Assembly: GCF_016031615.1 (NCBI RefSeq)
Contig: NZ_JACYXC010000001.1
Coordinates: 2,418,001-2,482,000, forward strand
Length of the DNA stretch: 64,000 nt
Source of the DNA: Streptomyces pactum
Lineage (GTDB): Bacteria; Actinomycetota; Actinomycetes; Streptomycetales; Streptomycetaceae
Reading direction: 5' to 3'
The first letter of the stretch is position 1, and every line of letters begins with the position of its first letter. Below the pieces are notes generated by a model. The model did no database searches. It saw nothing but the letters and a program-made list of their open reading frames with translations, and was not told where the DNA came from. Positions 8,813 through 16,465 of the stretch are shown here, one piece after another. The position numbers and the translations under genes are program-made.

Positions 8813-9768
8813 AGTACCTGGCCTATCTGTTCGGTGGCGCCGCCGCCGCGGGGGCCGCCTCGTACGTGGTGATCTACCTCTACCGCTGGCAGTGGCAGCG
8901 GGCGATCCTCTGCGGCGTGCTGCTGCTGGTGGTGGAGGTGCTGCTGCTCGGGGTGGCGGTGCTGGGCCGGGTCGCCCGCCTGGAGAGGCGTATCGACCAG
9001 CGGTTCGCGGAGGAGCGACGGTCCGCCGAGGACCGGAGGCAGGCGGAGGTGCTGGCCCGGCTGCGGCAGCCGCGGCGGGAGGAGCCCACCGGGCCGTTCC
9101 GGACCCGCTTCCGCTGGCTGGAGGAGCCCACCGGGGCGGACGCCGATCCCCGGTTGAACCGCACCCATGTCTTCGTCCCGGTGCTCATGGTCACCGGGGT
9201 GCTGCTCTCCGGGCTCGCGTGGATCGTCCAGCGCGTCGCCGAGTCCACCGTGCGCCCGCGTGCCGAGAAGCGGCTGGCGGGCCGGCTGGCACCGCTGGCC
9301 GCTCCGCCGCTGGACCCGGGCGACGGCGGGCCGGAACTGGAGGACCGGCCGCTGCTGGGGCGCGGGCGCAACCCCTGGGCCTTCGCCGGGGTCACCGTGA
9401 CCGCGCTGACCGTACTGGGCGCCGGAGTGGCGGGACTGGCCGGTCTCACCCAGACCCGGCCCGAGCCGGAGAGCGGGGCGGTGGCGACCTCGGTGCTGGT
9501 GAAGGCGGTGCTCCGGGACGAGGATTCCCCGGCCCGCGCCGACCTGGCGGCGCACCAGGTGTGGGAGCACTGCCGCGACTCCACCTCCGTACCGCTGCAC
9601 CGGGCCACCCTGGGGGAGCTGGGCGACGGGCTGTACGCGGGCGTCGTCCACCCCGCCCTCACCGAGCACGACCGTATGCGGCTGCGCGGCTGCCTGGAGG
9701 ACACCGCCGTGAACCGCGCCCACTTCGAGGTGATCAGCATCGGGCAGGCCGACCCGGGGAACGGCTGA
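8809..9768 (+). CDS. Membrane protein of unknown function
   Basis: Not recognised as a named family. The 319 residues begin with two hydrophobic segments (about 5-25 and 33-52) separated by a YRWQWQR turn. A charged coiled-coil-like stretch rich in Arg and Glu follows (about 58-90), then two more hydrophobic segments near 123-143 and 188-208. The soluble C-terminal ~100 residues contain two cysteines (in EHCRDS and LRGCLED) that could form a disulphide outside the cell. The start GTG overlaps the previous stop, so it is probably made together with the PEP-utilising protein. Co-occurrence suggests that the soluble enzyme acts at or signals to the membrane, but this is inference. Confidence 0.75.
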   Translation: MKYLAYLFGGAAAAGAASYVVIYLYRWQWQRAILCGVLLLVVEVLLLGVAVLGRVARLERRIDQRFAEERRSAEDRRQAEVLARLRQPRREEPTGPFRTRFRWLEEPTGADADPRLNRTHVFVPVLMVTGVLLSGLAWIVQRVAESTVRPRAEKRLAGRLAPLAAPPLDPGDGGPELEDRPLLGRGRNPWAFAGVTVTALTVLGAGVAGLAGLTQTRPEPESGAVATSVLVKAVLRDEDSPARADLAAHQVWEHCRDSTSVPLHRATLGELGDGLYAGVVHPALTEHDRMRLRGCLEDTAVNRAHFEVISIGQADPGNG

Positions 9769-9885
9769 GGCACGCCCCGCCCTCCGGGGGCGGCGTCTGA
9801 AGGGCGGCGCCGAAGAGTCAGCGTCCGAGGAGCGGCCGCCGGAGGAGCGCGGCCGGAGCCGGTGCTCGCCACAAACACCGGGCAC

Positions 9886-9901
9886 TGTGACGCAGGTCAC
9901 A
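9886..9901. promoter_or_regulatory. Crp-like palindrome TGTGA-N6-TCACA
   Basis: A perfect TGTGA/TCACA inverted repeat with a 6-base centre, identical in form to the CRP/GlxR consensus. Streptomyces Crp binds a similar GTG-N6-GNCAC site. It lies in the 407-base gap (9769-10175) between the membrane protein and the phosphatase, 275 bases before the phosphatase start. Most of the rest of the gap is unstructured GC-rich sequence. Confidence 0.55.
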
Positions 9902-10110
9902 CATCCTTGTGCCCCTGAGCCTCCCCCACACCCCGCGATCACCACCCGGCGCGGGTCCGCCGTACTCCCCCGTTCTCCCCGGCAGGACGCTCAATACCCC
10001 CGACCAGCACATTCGCCGCCGGACCGGAGCGCGGGGCCACCGGTTCCCGTACGCCTCCGGCAGCGGGCCACATCACCACACTCACCTCGGCGAGAGCGAA
10101 AACGGGAGAT

Positions 10111-10175
10111 CATATAAAGGATCGGCTATATGCATCACTCCGCAGGGGGAGATTCCGGGCTAAAATCGCATATCC
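10111..10175 (+). promoter_or_regulatory. AT-rich promoter region of the phosphatase gene
   Basis: This stretch is markedly AT-rich for the window. It holds an inverted repeat CATATA (10111-10116) / TATATG (10127-10132) separated by 10 bases, and a -10-like TAAAAT at 10161-10166. The GTG at 10176 follows 9 bases after TAAAAT, which would give a leaderless or nearly leaderless message. No good -35 box is visible, suggesting activation or an alternative sigma factor. Confidence 0.45.
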
Positions 10176-10964
10176 GTGCCGTTCCGGTACGGCGTCTTTG
10201 TCCCCGACTCCTCCGGGCACCCCTACATGGCAGTTCTTCCGCCGCCCGTGCGGCGTACCCGCCGCTTCCCCTTCGCCTCCGGCGTTTCCTCCCCCACCAC
10301 CCGTCGCAGCCGTCTCCGGCTCGCGCTCCGTGTTATCGGGATCTGTGCCATCGGATACCTCCTGCTGTGGGCCGTCGGCGCCCTCGGCATCCTGGTCGCC
10401 TCGCAGTGGGTGCGCAGCGAGACCCCGCCGCCCGCCGGCGCCACGAAGATCACCGGCATCCAGCACTTCCAGCCGGTGGACGCCGAGCGCCACCTCTGGC
10501 GCGGTTCGGCCCCCTCTCCGGCCGGATACCGGGCGCTGGCCGAGAAGAACTTCAGCACCGTGATCGACCTGCGGGCCGAAAAACTGTCGGTGCACCAGCT
10601 CACCGCCCCGGAGCGGGCCGGGCTGAACGTGGTGCGGATCCCGATCCGTGACGGGCAGACCCCGAAGCAGGGCGAGGTGGACCGCTTCGTCAAGGCGGTG
10701 CGCGGCGCCGACGGTCCGGTGTTCGTGCACTGCGGCGCGGGCGTGGGCCGCACCGGCACCATGGCCGCCGCGTACACGGTGCGCACCGGCGAGGACAGCG
10801 GCCCGGACGCCGTGCGCCGCAACCTGGCGGTCGGCCCGCCGTCGCTGGAGCAGATCTACTACGCGTACCACCTGAACGGCGACGACGCCGACCAGCCGCC
10901 GGCCGCCGTGCGGGCGGTCAGCCGGATGGTGGACGCCCCGCGCCGCCTGATGTCGTACTTCTGA
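10176..10964 (+). CDS. Membrane-anchored dual-specificity/tyrosine phosphatase
   Basis: The signature loop HCGAGVGRTG (CX5R with the following T/G) near residues 187-196 shows a cysteine-dependent phosphatase. A conserved general-acid Asp may be in IPIRDGQ. One hydrophobic segment at about residues 50-75 (IGICAIGYLLLWAVGALGIL) follows a basic region, so the catalytic domain is probably anchored to the membrane. In the family, substrates may be phosphoproteins or phosphoinositides. The start is uncertain: GTG 10176 would fit a leaderless message, while ATG 10227 gives a shorter N-terminus without a clear ribosome site. The gene is monocistronic and ends before a strong palindromic terminator. 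Confidence 0.85.
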   Translation: MPFRYGVFVPDSSGHPYMAVLPPPVRRTRRFPFASGVSSPTTRRSRLRLALRVIGICAIGYLLLWAVGALGILVASQWVRSETPPPAGATKITGIQHFQPVDAERHLWRGSAPSPAGYRALAEKNFSTVIDLRAEKLSVHQLTAPERAGLNVVRIPIRDGQTPKQGEVDRFVKAVRGADGPVFVHCGAGVGRTGTMAAAYTVRTGEDSGPDAVRRNLAVGPPSLEQIYYAYHLNGDDADQPPAAVRAVSRMVDAPRRLMSYF

Positions 10965-10986
10965 CCCCCGGGCCGCATCCGCCGCC

Positions 10987-11044
10987 GGCCACTCCGGCCA
11001 CTCCGGCCACTCCGGCCACTCCGGCCACTCCGGCCACTCCGGCC
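10987..11044. repeat. Tandem array of a 9-bp unit, 6 perfect copies plus part
   Basis: The unit GGCCACTCC is repeated without change from 10987 to 11040 and continues into GGCC. It lies between the phosphatase stop codon and its terminator. Perfect identity of all copies implies recent expansion or slippage. Confidence 0.95.
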
Positions 11045-11076
11045 GGAAACCGCCCGGTCGACCGGGCGGTTTCCGG
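11043..11076. terminator. Perfect 34-base palindrome, bidirectional terminator
   Basis: CCGGAAACCGCCCGGTC (11043-11059) is followed directly by its exact reverse complement. It would fold into a stem of about 15 bp with a tight loop. It lies between a plus-strand gene and a minus-strand operon whose ends converge here, so it can stop both. Confidence 0.9.
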
Positions 11077-11369
11077 ATGGCAGGGGCGCTGTCCGGGGTC
11101 ACCGCATCACGTGGCCGTATCGATCAGGCCGCGAACGCTTTAACCGACGCCCGGCCGGGATGCCCCGGCCGGGCGTTCCGCGTGGGCGGCCGTCGGCTTC
11201 GGCGGTGCCCGGAGAAGCGCGGGTGGTCGCGAGGATGGACGTGCGGGCCGACCCTCCAGCACCGGGCCGGAACCGTCCGGGCCGGCCGACCCCCGGCACC
11301 GGGCCGGAAGGGGCCGTAAGGCGCCGGTAGGGACCGTCCGCGGGGAGCGCGCCCGGGGACGGCCCCGGC

Positions 11370-12317
11370 TCACAGCACATGGCGCCGGTAACCGCGGATG
11401 GCTTCCGCCAGCACCTCGGCGCCGTCCCGGGCCCACTGGCCGGAGTTGAGGATCTCCACCTCGGCCGGGCCCCGGTACCCGGCGGCCTCCACCCGTTCCC
11501 GGAACCAGCGCAGATCGACGCAGCCCGCGCCGAGCGGGCCGCGCCCCAGCAGGACGCCCTCCGGCAGCGGGGTGACCCAGTCGGCGAGCTGGAACGCGGC
11601 GATCCGGCCGGTCGCCCCGGCCCGCGCGAGCTGACCGGCCACCGTGTCGTCCCACCACAGGTGGTAGGTGTCCACCACCACCCCCACCCGCTCCGCCGGG
11701 AACCGCTCGGCGAGGTCGAGCGCCTGGGCGAGGGTGGACACCACGCAGCGGTCCGCCGCGTACATCGGGTGGAGCGGTTCGAGGGCCAGCCGCACCCCGT
11801 GGGCGGCGGCGTACGGGGTGAGCTCGGCGAGCGCGTCCGCCACCCGTTCCCGGGCCCCGGCCAGGTCGCGGTCGCCGGCCGGCAGGCCCCCGGAGACCAG
11901 CACCAGGACACCGGTGCCGAGCGTCGCGGCCTCCTCGATCGCCGCCCGGTTGTCGGCCAGCGCGGCGGCCCGTCCGGCCGGGTCGGCCGCGGTGAAGAAG
12001 CCCCCGCGGCACAGGCTGCTGACGGCCAGCCCGGCGCTGCGTACCAGCCGTGCGGTGGCCTCGGCGCCGTACGCGCGCACCGGCCCGCGCCACAGGCCGA
12101 CGGCCGGCACCCCGGCCTCCGCGCACCCGGCCACCAGCTGTGGCATCGTCCACTGCCGCACCGTCTCCTGGTTGAGGCTGAACCGGGCCAGGTCGCCGGG
12201 ACCGCCTCCGCCCCGGCCCGCACCGCCGTCCCGGTGGCCGCCGTCCCGGTGACCGGTCCCCCGGTGCGGCGGCCCGGGCCGGCGGCCCCCGTCCGGGACG
12301 GGGCCCGCCGGACTCAC
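11370..12317 (-). CDS. Sugar phosphate isomerase/epimerase-like TIM barrel protein
   Basis: A xylose-isomerase-like TIM barrel (AP endonuclease 2 fold) of 315 residues. Typical strand ends carrying metal ligands are visible: LALEPLHPMY, VGVVVDTYHLWW and AEVEILN, giving Glu, Asp, His and Glu. The likely job is isomerisation or epimerisation of a sugar or inositol derivative. GTG 12317 overlaps the stop of the upstream DUF993 gene (GTGA), so it is translationally coupled. The start gives about 50 residues of Gly/Arg-rich sequence before the conserved RFSLNQETVRQW, another low-complexity extension in this locus. It is the last gene of the operon 15096-11370. Confidence 0.87.
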   Translation of the reverse strand: MSPAGPVPDGGRRPGPPHRGTGHRDGGHRDGGAGRGGGGPGDLARFSLNQETVRQWTMPQLVAGCAEAGVPAVGLWRGPVRAYGAEATARLVRSAGLAVSSLCRGGFFTAADPAGRAAALADNRAAIEEAATLGTGVLVLVSGGLPAGDRDLAGARERVADALAELTPYAAAHGVRLALEPLHPMYAADRCVVSTLAQALDLAERFPAERVGVVVDTYHLWWDDTVAGQLARAGATGRIAAFQLADWVTPLPEGVLLGRGPLGAGCVDLRWFRERVEAAGYRGPAEVEILNSGQWARDGAEVLAEAIRGYRRHVL

Positions 12318-13495
12318 CGGTCCTCCACCGGGTACGCCCACGGCACCCCGTGGACCGCCAGCAGCCGGGCCATCCGGCGGGCGGCGCGCGCCGGGTCGGG
12401 GAAGAGCCCGAGCCGGTCGGCGAGTTCGTACGCCCGCGCCAGGTGGGGCAGCGAGCGGGCCGACTGGAGGCCGCCGACCATGGTGAAGTGGTCCTGGTGC
12501 CCGGCGAGCCAGGCGAGGAGCACCACCCCGGTCTTGTAGTGGCGCACCGGCTCCTGGAACAGGTGCCGGGCCAGCTCCACCGTCGGGTCGAGGAGCGCGT
12601 GGAACCCGGCCGCGTCCCCGGCGTCCAGCGCCCGTACCGCCGCCGCGGCGACCGGAGCCAGCGGGTCGAAGACACCCAGCAGGGCGTCGCTGAACCGGTG
12701 CCCGTCGCCCTCGATCAGCTCCGGGTAGTGGAGGTCGTCCCCGGTGTAGCAGCGCACCCCGGCGGGCAGCCGCCGCCGCAGCCCTGCCTCCCGTCCGGCG
12801 TCCAGCAGGGAGACCTTCACCCCGGCGACCTTCCGCGGGCGGCCGGCGATGAGCGCCACCAGGGTGTCGGTGGCGGTGTCCGGGTCGGTGCTGCCCCAGT
12901 AGCCGGTGAGTGCCGGGTCGAACATCGGCCCCAGCCAGTGCAGCACCACCGGGGAGCGGGCCTGCCGCAGCAGCCCGTCGTACACCTCCAGGTAGTCGTC
13001 CGGGCCGCGGGCCGCGGCGGCCAGCGCGCGGGAGGCCATCAGCACCGCCCGCGCCCCGGCGTCCTCCACCACGGCCAGCTGCTCCTCGTAGGCGGCCCGG
13101 ACCCCGGCGAGGGTGGCGCCGGCCGGCGGCAGCTGGTCGGTGCCGGCGCCGCACAGGAGCGGGCCGCCCACCGCCCGTGCCTCGGCCGCGGTCCGGCGGA
13201 TCAGCTCGGCGGCGGTGGGCCAGTCCAGCCCCGTGCCGCGCTGCGCGGTGTCCATCGCCTCCGCCACCCCCAGCCCGTGCGACCACAGGTGGTGGCGGAA
13301 GGCGAGCGTCGCCTCCCAGTCCACCGCGCACGGCCCCTCGGGGGAGGTGTCGGCGAACGGGTCGGCCACCACGTGGGCGGCGGCGAAGACGCTGCGGGAG
13401 GTGGGCGGGGCACCGCCGGAGGGGCGGAACACCGGTTCGGTACGCGGCAGATAGTCACGCAGCCGGCCGCCGGGCGCGGGGAGCCGGAGCCTCAC
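12314..13495 (-). CDS. DUF993 family protein (dihydrodipicolinate-synthase-like barrel)
   Basis: The 393 residues resemble the DUF993 family found next to Gfo/Idh oxidoreductases and TIM-barrel isomerases. Features include LCGAGTDQLP, HWLGPMFDPALTGYWGS, the lysine-bearing VAGVKVSLLDA, and CYTGDDLHYPELI. The placement of the Lys suggests a Schiff-base aldolase-type enzyme, but no reaction is established from the sequence. Starting at GTG 13495 gives a GTGA overlap with the oxidoreductase, and the stop overlaps the isomerase start by GTGA, so the three proteins are made together. Function is probably in the catabolism of the same unknown carbohydrate. Confidence 0.85.
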   Translation of the reverse strand: MRLRLPAPGGRLRDYLPRTEPVFRPSGGAPPTSRSVFAAAHVVADPFADTSPEGPCAVDWEATLAFRHHLWSHGLGVAEAMDTAQRGTGLDWPTAAELIRRTAAEARAVGGPLLCGAGTDQLPPAGATLAGVRAAYEEQLAVVEDAGARAVLMASRALAAAARGPDDYLEVYDGLLRQARSPVVLHWLGPMFDPALTGYWGSTDPDTATDTLVALIAGRPRKVAGVKVSLLDAGREAGLRRRLPAGVRCYTGDDLHYPELIEGDGHRFSDALLGVFDPLAPVAAAAVRALDAGDAAGFHALLDPTVELARHLFQEPVRHYKTGVVLLAWLAGHQDHFTMVGGLQSARSLPHLARAYELADRLGLFPDPARAARRMARLLAVHGVPWAYPVEDR

Positions 13496-15096
13496 AGCGT
13501 CAGCTCCGGAACGTCCAGGCGGCGGCCGGCGGCCGCCGAGGCCAGGCCCAGCTCGGCGAGTTGCACCCCGCGCGCGCCGGCCAGCAGGTCCCAGTGCCAG
13601 GGGTCGCCGAGCGCCACATGGCGCAGGAAGAGCTCCCACTGCGCCCGGAAGGCACCGCCGTGCCCGGGCCCGTGGGCGGGTGTCCCTGTAGGGGGCGGGT
13701 GTCCCGTGGGGCCCCGGCGCGCCGGAGAGACCCGGTGCCCCGTAGGGCGGGTTCTCCGTAGGGGGCGGGGGTCCCGTAGAGGCCTGGTGTCCCGTAGGGG
13801 CGGGTTCCCCGTGAGTGCGGTCGACCCGTAGGGGCCCGGCGCCCTCAGGGGTCCGTCGGGTCCGGGCTCCCCGTCGGGGCGGGGTGCCCGGAGGGGTCGC
13901 CCACCGGGCCCGGCGTCCCCACCCGGTCCAGGGCCGGGGCCCATGCCGGCACGGGGAGCCCGTAGGGAGGCACCGCCCGGTCCGGGCCCCCCGTCGGGTC
14001 CGGGGACCCGCACGGGACCCCCGCCGGGCCCCGCTCCCGCACCCGGTACGGGGTACCCGCCGGGCCATGGGCCGGGGCCGGGCCGGGAACCGGTACCGCG
14101 GCCCGGGACGGGGTGGTCCGGCACCTCCTGCCACCCGCCCCGGAACCCCTCGGCGACCGGCACGTCGGGGTCCCAGACCGGCCGCGGGGTGGCGGCGCGG
14201 TGCTGGACGCGGCAGCGGTGCAGCCCCGCCACGGCGGAACCCTCGGTGCCGTCCACCTGGAACTCCACCAGTTCATCGCGGTGCACGCGGACCGTCCAGG
14301 AGGAGTTGATCTGGGCGACGATCCCGCCCGCCAGTTCGAAGACCGCGTACACCGCGTCGTCGGCGGTCGCCCGGTACGGCTCGCCGCGCTCGTCCCAGCG
14401 GCGCGGCACATGGGTGGCGATGTGTGCCTGGACGGTGCGCACCGGCCCGAACAACTCCCGCAGCAGGTACTCCCAGTGGGGGAACATGTCGGTGGTGATG
14501 CCGCCCCCGTCCTCCGCGCGGTAGTTCCACGAGGGCCGCTGGGACGGCTGCCGGTCCCCCTCGCACACCCAGTACCCGAACTCCCCGCGTACCGAGAGGA
14601 TCCGGCCGAAGAAGCCGTCCTCGACCAGTCGCCTGAGCTTCACCAGCCCGGGCAGGAAGAGCTTGTCCTGGACCACCCCGTGCCGGACCCCCGCGGCGTC
14701 CGCCAGCCGGGCAAGCTCCAGCGCCCCGGCCAGGTCGCCGGCGGTCGGCTTCTCCGCGTAGACGTGCTTGCCCGCCGCGATGGCCTTGGCGAGCGCCGCG
14801 GGCCGGGCCGCGGTGGTCTGCGCGTCGAAGTAGACGTCCACGGCGGGGTCGCCCAGGACGGTGTCGAGGTCGGTGGCCACATCGGCCACCGGATCCAGCC
14901 CGTGGCGCTCGGCGATCGCCCGCAGGGCGTCCGGGCGGCGGCCGAGCAGCAGCGGACTGGGCCACAGCACACTCCCGTCGCCCACCGCGATGCCGCCCTG
15001 CTCGCGGATGGCGAGCAGGGACCGCACCAGGTGCTGCCGGTACCCCATCCGGCCGGTCACCCCGTTCATGGCGATGCGCACTGTTCTGCGGGTCAT
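13492..15096 (-). CDS. Gfo/Idh/MocA family oxidoreductase with a ~150-residue low-complexity insert
   Basis: NAD(P)-dependent sugar or cyclitol dehydrogenase type. The Rossmann part runs from residue 7 with an NGVTGRMGYR nucleotide loop, and the family EKP motif is in HVYAEKPTAGD (residues 111-121). The C-terminal alpha/beta domain continues to WQEVPDHP at residue 329 and resumes at AFRAQWELFLRHVALGDPWHWD. Between them (residues ~330-481) is Gly/Pro/Arg-rich sequence that the family lacks; without it the protein would be about 380 residues, a normal length. ATG 15096 has GAGAGGA 8 bases upstream. It is first in the operon, and its promoter seems to lie about 1.1 kb away. Confidence 0.88.
   Translation of the reverse strand: MTRRTVRIAMNGVTGRMGYRQHLVRSLLAIREQGGIAVGDGSVLWPSPLLLGRRPDALRAIAERHGLDPVADVATDLDTVLGDPAVDVYFDAQTTAARPAALAKAIAAGKHVYAEKPTAGDLAGALELARLADAAGVRHGVVQDKLFLPGLVKLRRLVEDGFFGRILSVRGEFGYWVCEGDRQPSQRPSWNYRAEDGGGITTDMFPHWEYLLRELFGPVRTVQAHIATHVPRRWDERGEPYRATADDAVYAVFELAGGIVAQINSSWTVRVHRDELVEFQVDGTEGSAVAGLHRCRVQHRAATPRPVWDPDVPVAEGFRGGWQEVPDHPVPGRGTGSRPGPGPWPGGYPVPGAGAGPGGGPVRVPGPDGGPGPGGASLRAPRAGMGPGPGPGGDAGPGGRPLRAPRPDGEPGPDGPLRAPGPYGSTALTGNPPLRDTRPLRDPRPLRRTRPTGHRVSPARRGPTGHPPPTGTPAHGPGHGGAFRAQWELFLRHVALGDPWHWDLLAGARGVQLAELGLASAAAGRRLDVPELTL
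13656..14109. repeat. In-frame degenerate repeat inside the oxidoreductase gene
   Basis: Short words such as CCCGTAGGGG, GGGTCC and CCCCGTCGGG recur irregularly. Read on the minus strand the segment stays open and encodes PLRDT/PLRDP/PLRRT-type units. These use three CTA leucine codons plus AGA and AGG, which are very rare elsewhere in this DNA. The sequence lies in what should be a surface loop just before the last conserved block. Similar words fill non-coding gaps at 21.2 and 23.9 kb. Confidence 0.85.
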
Positions 15097-16209
15097 CCGA
15101 CCATTCCTCTCGTCCGCCGTACTCGGGGCGTCCCGGCCGGCGGCCGGAACGGTGTTTCCTGTACGGGACGGACCGCGCACCACCGGTCCGCCACGCCGAC
15201 GCCGGGCCGCCGGACACCCGCCCGGACACCACCGGGCACCCGTCCCCCGCCCGGACGGCACCCGCGCCGGGTGACACGGGGGACCCGCAGGGCAGCACCG
15301 CGCACCGCCCGCCCCGGGACCGCCCGTGGTGCCGGACCGCCCGTGGCCCTGCACCGGCCGTGGTGCCGGACAGGCCCCTGGCGCGGGGCGGGTCCGCAGG
15401 CCCGTGGTGCGGGGCAGGCCCGTGGCGCCGGGCCGCCCTTCGTGCCCCGCAGGCCGCCCCGGGTGCCGCACCCGCCCTGGGGACGGGCAAGCCCGTGGGT
15501 CGCACCGCCCCTGCGAGCGGGCAATGCCGCGCCCGCCCCCTGGCGCCGGACGGGCCCGTGGCGCCGGGCCGCCCTTCGTGCCCCGCAGGCCGCCCCGGGT
15601 GCCGCGCCCGCCGTTGAGGGCGGACAACCCCGGGTGCCGCACCCGCCCCGGGGACGGGCAAGCCCGTGGGTCGCGCCCGCCGCTGGGAACGGGCAAGCCC
15701 CTGGCCCGCGCCCGCCCTGGGGGCTCGGGCAGGCCGCGCCTCCGCCGTCCGGGTGCCGGCGTGCCGCACCGTGCGACACGCCCACGACGGCTTCCGGACG
15801 GGCCGTCAGCCGCCGTCACCACAGCGGCACCGCGGTGGCACCACCGCGACCACGGCACCGGTTCACTGCCTCACGGACCCGGTGCTGCCACCGGGCCGCT
15901 ACCGCCCGGCCGGCAGCACCGGCTCCGACCCGGGCCCCCGCCGGCCCGGCGCCTCAGCCGACCGAAAAGCCGTACGGGCCGGCACCGCCTGCCCGGGTCC
16001 GCACCCACCGCCCGCCCCGCCACACACCAACCACCCACCACCGCGCACCACCCAACGCACCCGGTCCCGTGCCGGGACGCGTCACGCCGGACACACGCGC
16101 GCGCCGGGGGCCCGTACCCGCCGGACGCACCGGGGCGCACCGGGCGCGGCCGGGGCGCCAGGGCGCGCCGGCAGAGCGCACCCGCCCAACCCACCGCGCC
16201 CTTGGACCA
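15097..16209. repeat. 1.1-kb repeat-rich leader between operon promoter and first gene
   Basis: No gene is seen. From about 15260 to 15760 the sequence is a patchwork of diverged copies of words like GTGGTGCCGGAC, CCCCGCAGGCCGCCCCGGGTGCCG (two good copies near 15445-15470 and 15580-15605) and GGACGGGCAAGCCCGTGGGTCGC (near 15482 and 15654). Bases 15900-16200 are C-rich. Several long frames cross it on both strands but lack ribosome sites and domains. Confidence 0.7.
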
Positions 16210-16221
16210 GTAAGCGCTTAC
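16210..16221. promoter_or_regulatory. LacI-family operator GTAAGCGCTTAC
   Basis: A perfect 12-bp palindrome with the AAGCGCTT core typical of LacI-family operators (central CpG). It covers the expected start point of the minus-strand promoter at 16230-16258 and lies 245 bases upstream of the divergent lacI-type gene. The regulator encoded at 16466 is the natural candidate to bind it and block the catabolic operon. Confidence 0.8.
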
Positions 16222-16229
16222 CGCTCCGG

Positions 16230-16258
16230 AAGCTAGTCGCGCCGGACGCGGGCGGCAA
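16230..16258 (-). promoter_or_regulatory. Promoter of the catabolic operon
   Basis: On the minus strand TTGCCG (16258-16253) and TAGCTT (16235-16230) are separated by exactly 17 bases, a good match to the housekeeping sigma consensus. Transcription would begin near 16223, at the edge of the operator, and run about 1.1 kb before reaching the oxidoreductase start at 15096. Confidence 0.65.
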
Positions 16259-16465
16259 GGGCGCGTCCGCCGCCCCTGCCACGTCCGCCGCCCTCGCCGC
16301 GTCCGCGGTCCGGCCGGAAGAACCGGAACCCCCGCATCGCCACGGGGTCCGGTGAGAGCATGTACGCCGTCGGGCGGCCGGACCGGTATCCCCCTTCCCC
16401 CCGGCGCGTCCGGCGCACCCGTCGTTCCCTACGGCACACCCGTCGTTCCCCCACGGAGGACCCCC

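Noticed and set aside
10987..11040. Possible CRISPR-like repeats
   Set aside because: Units are directly adjacent with no spacers. No array in the window has constant repeats with unique spacers, and no cas gene is present.
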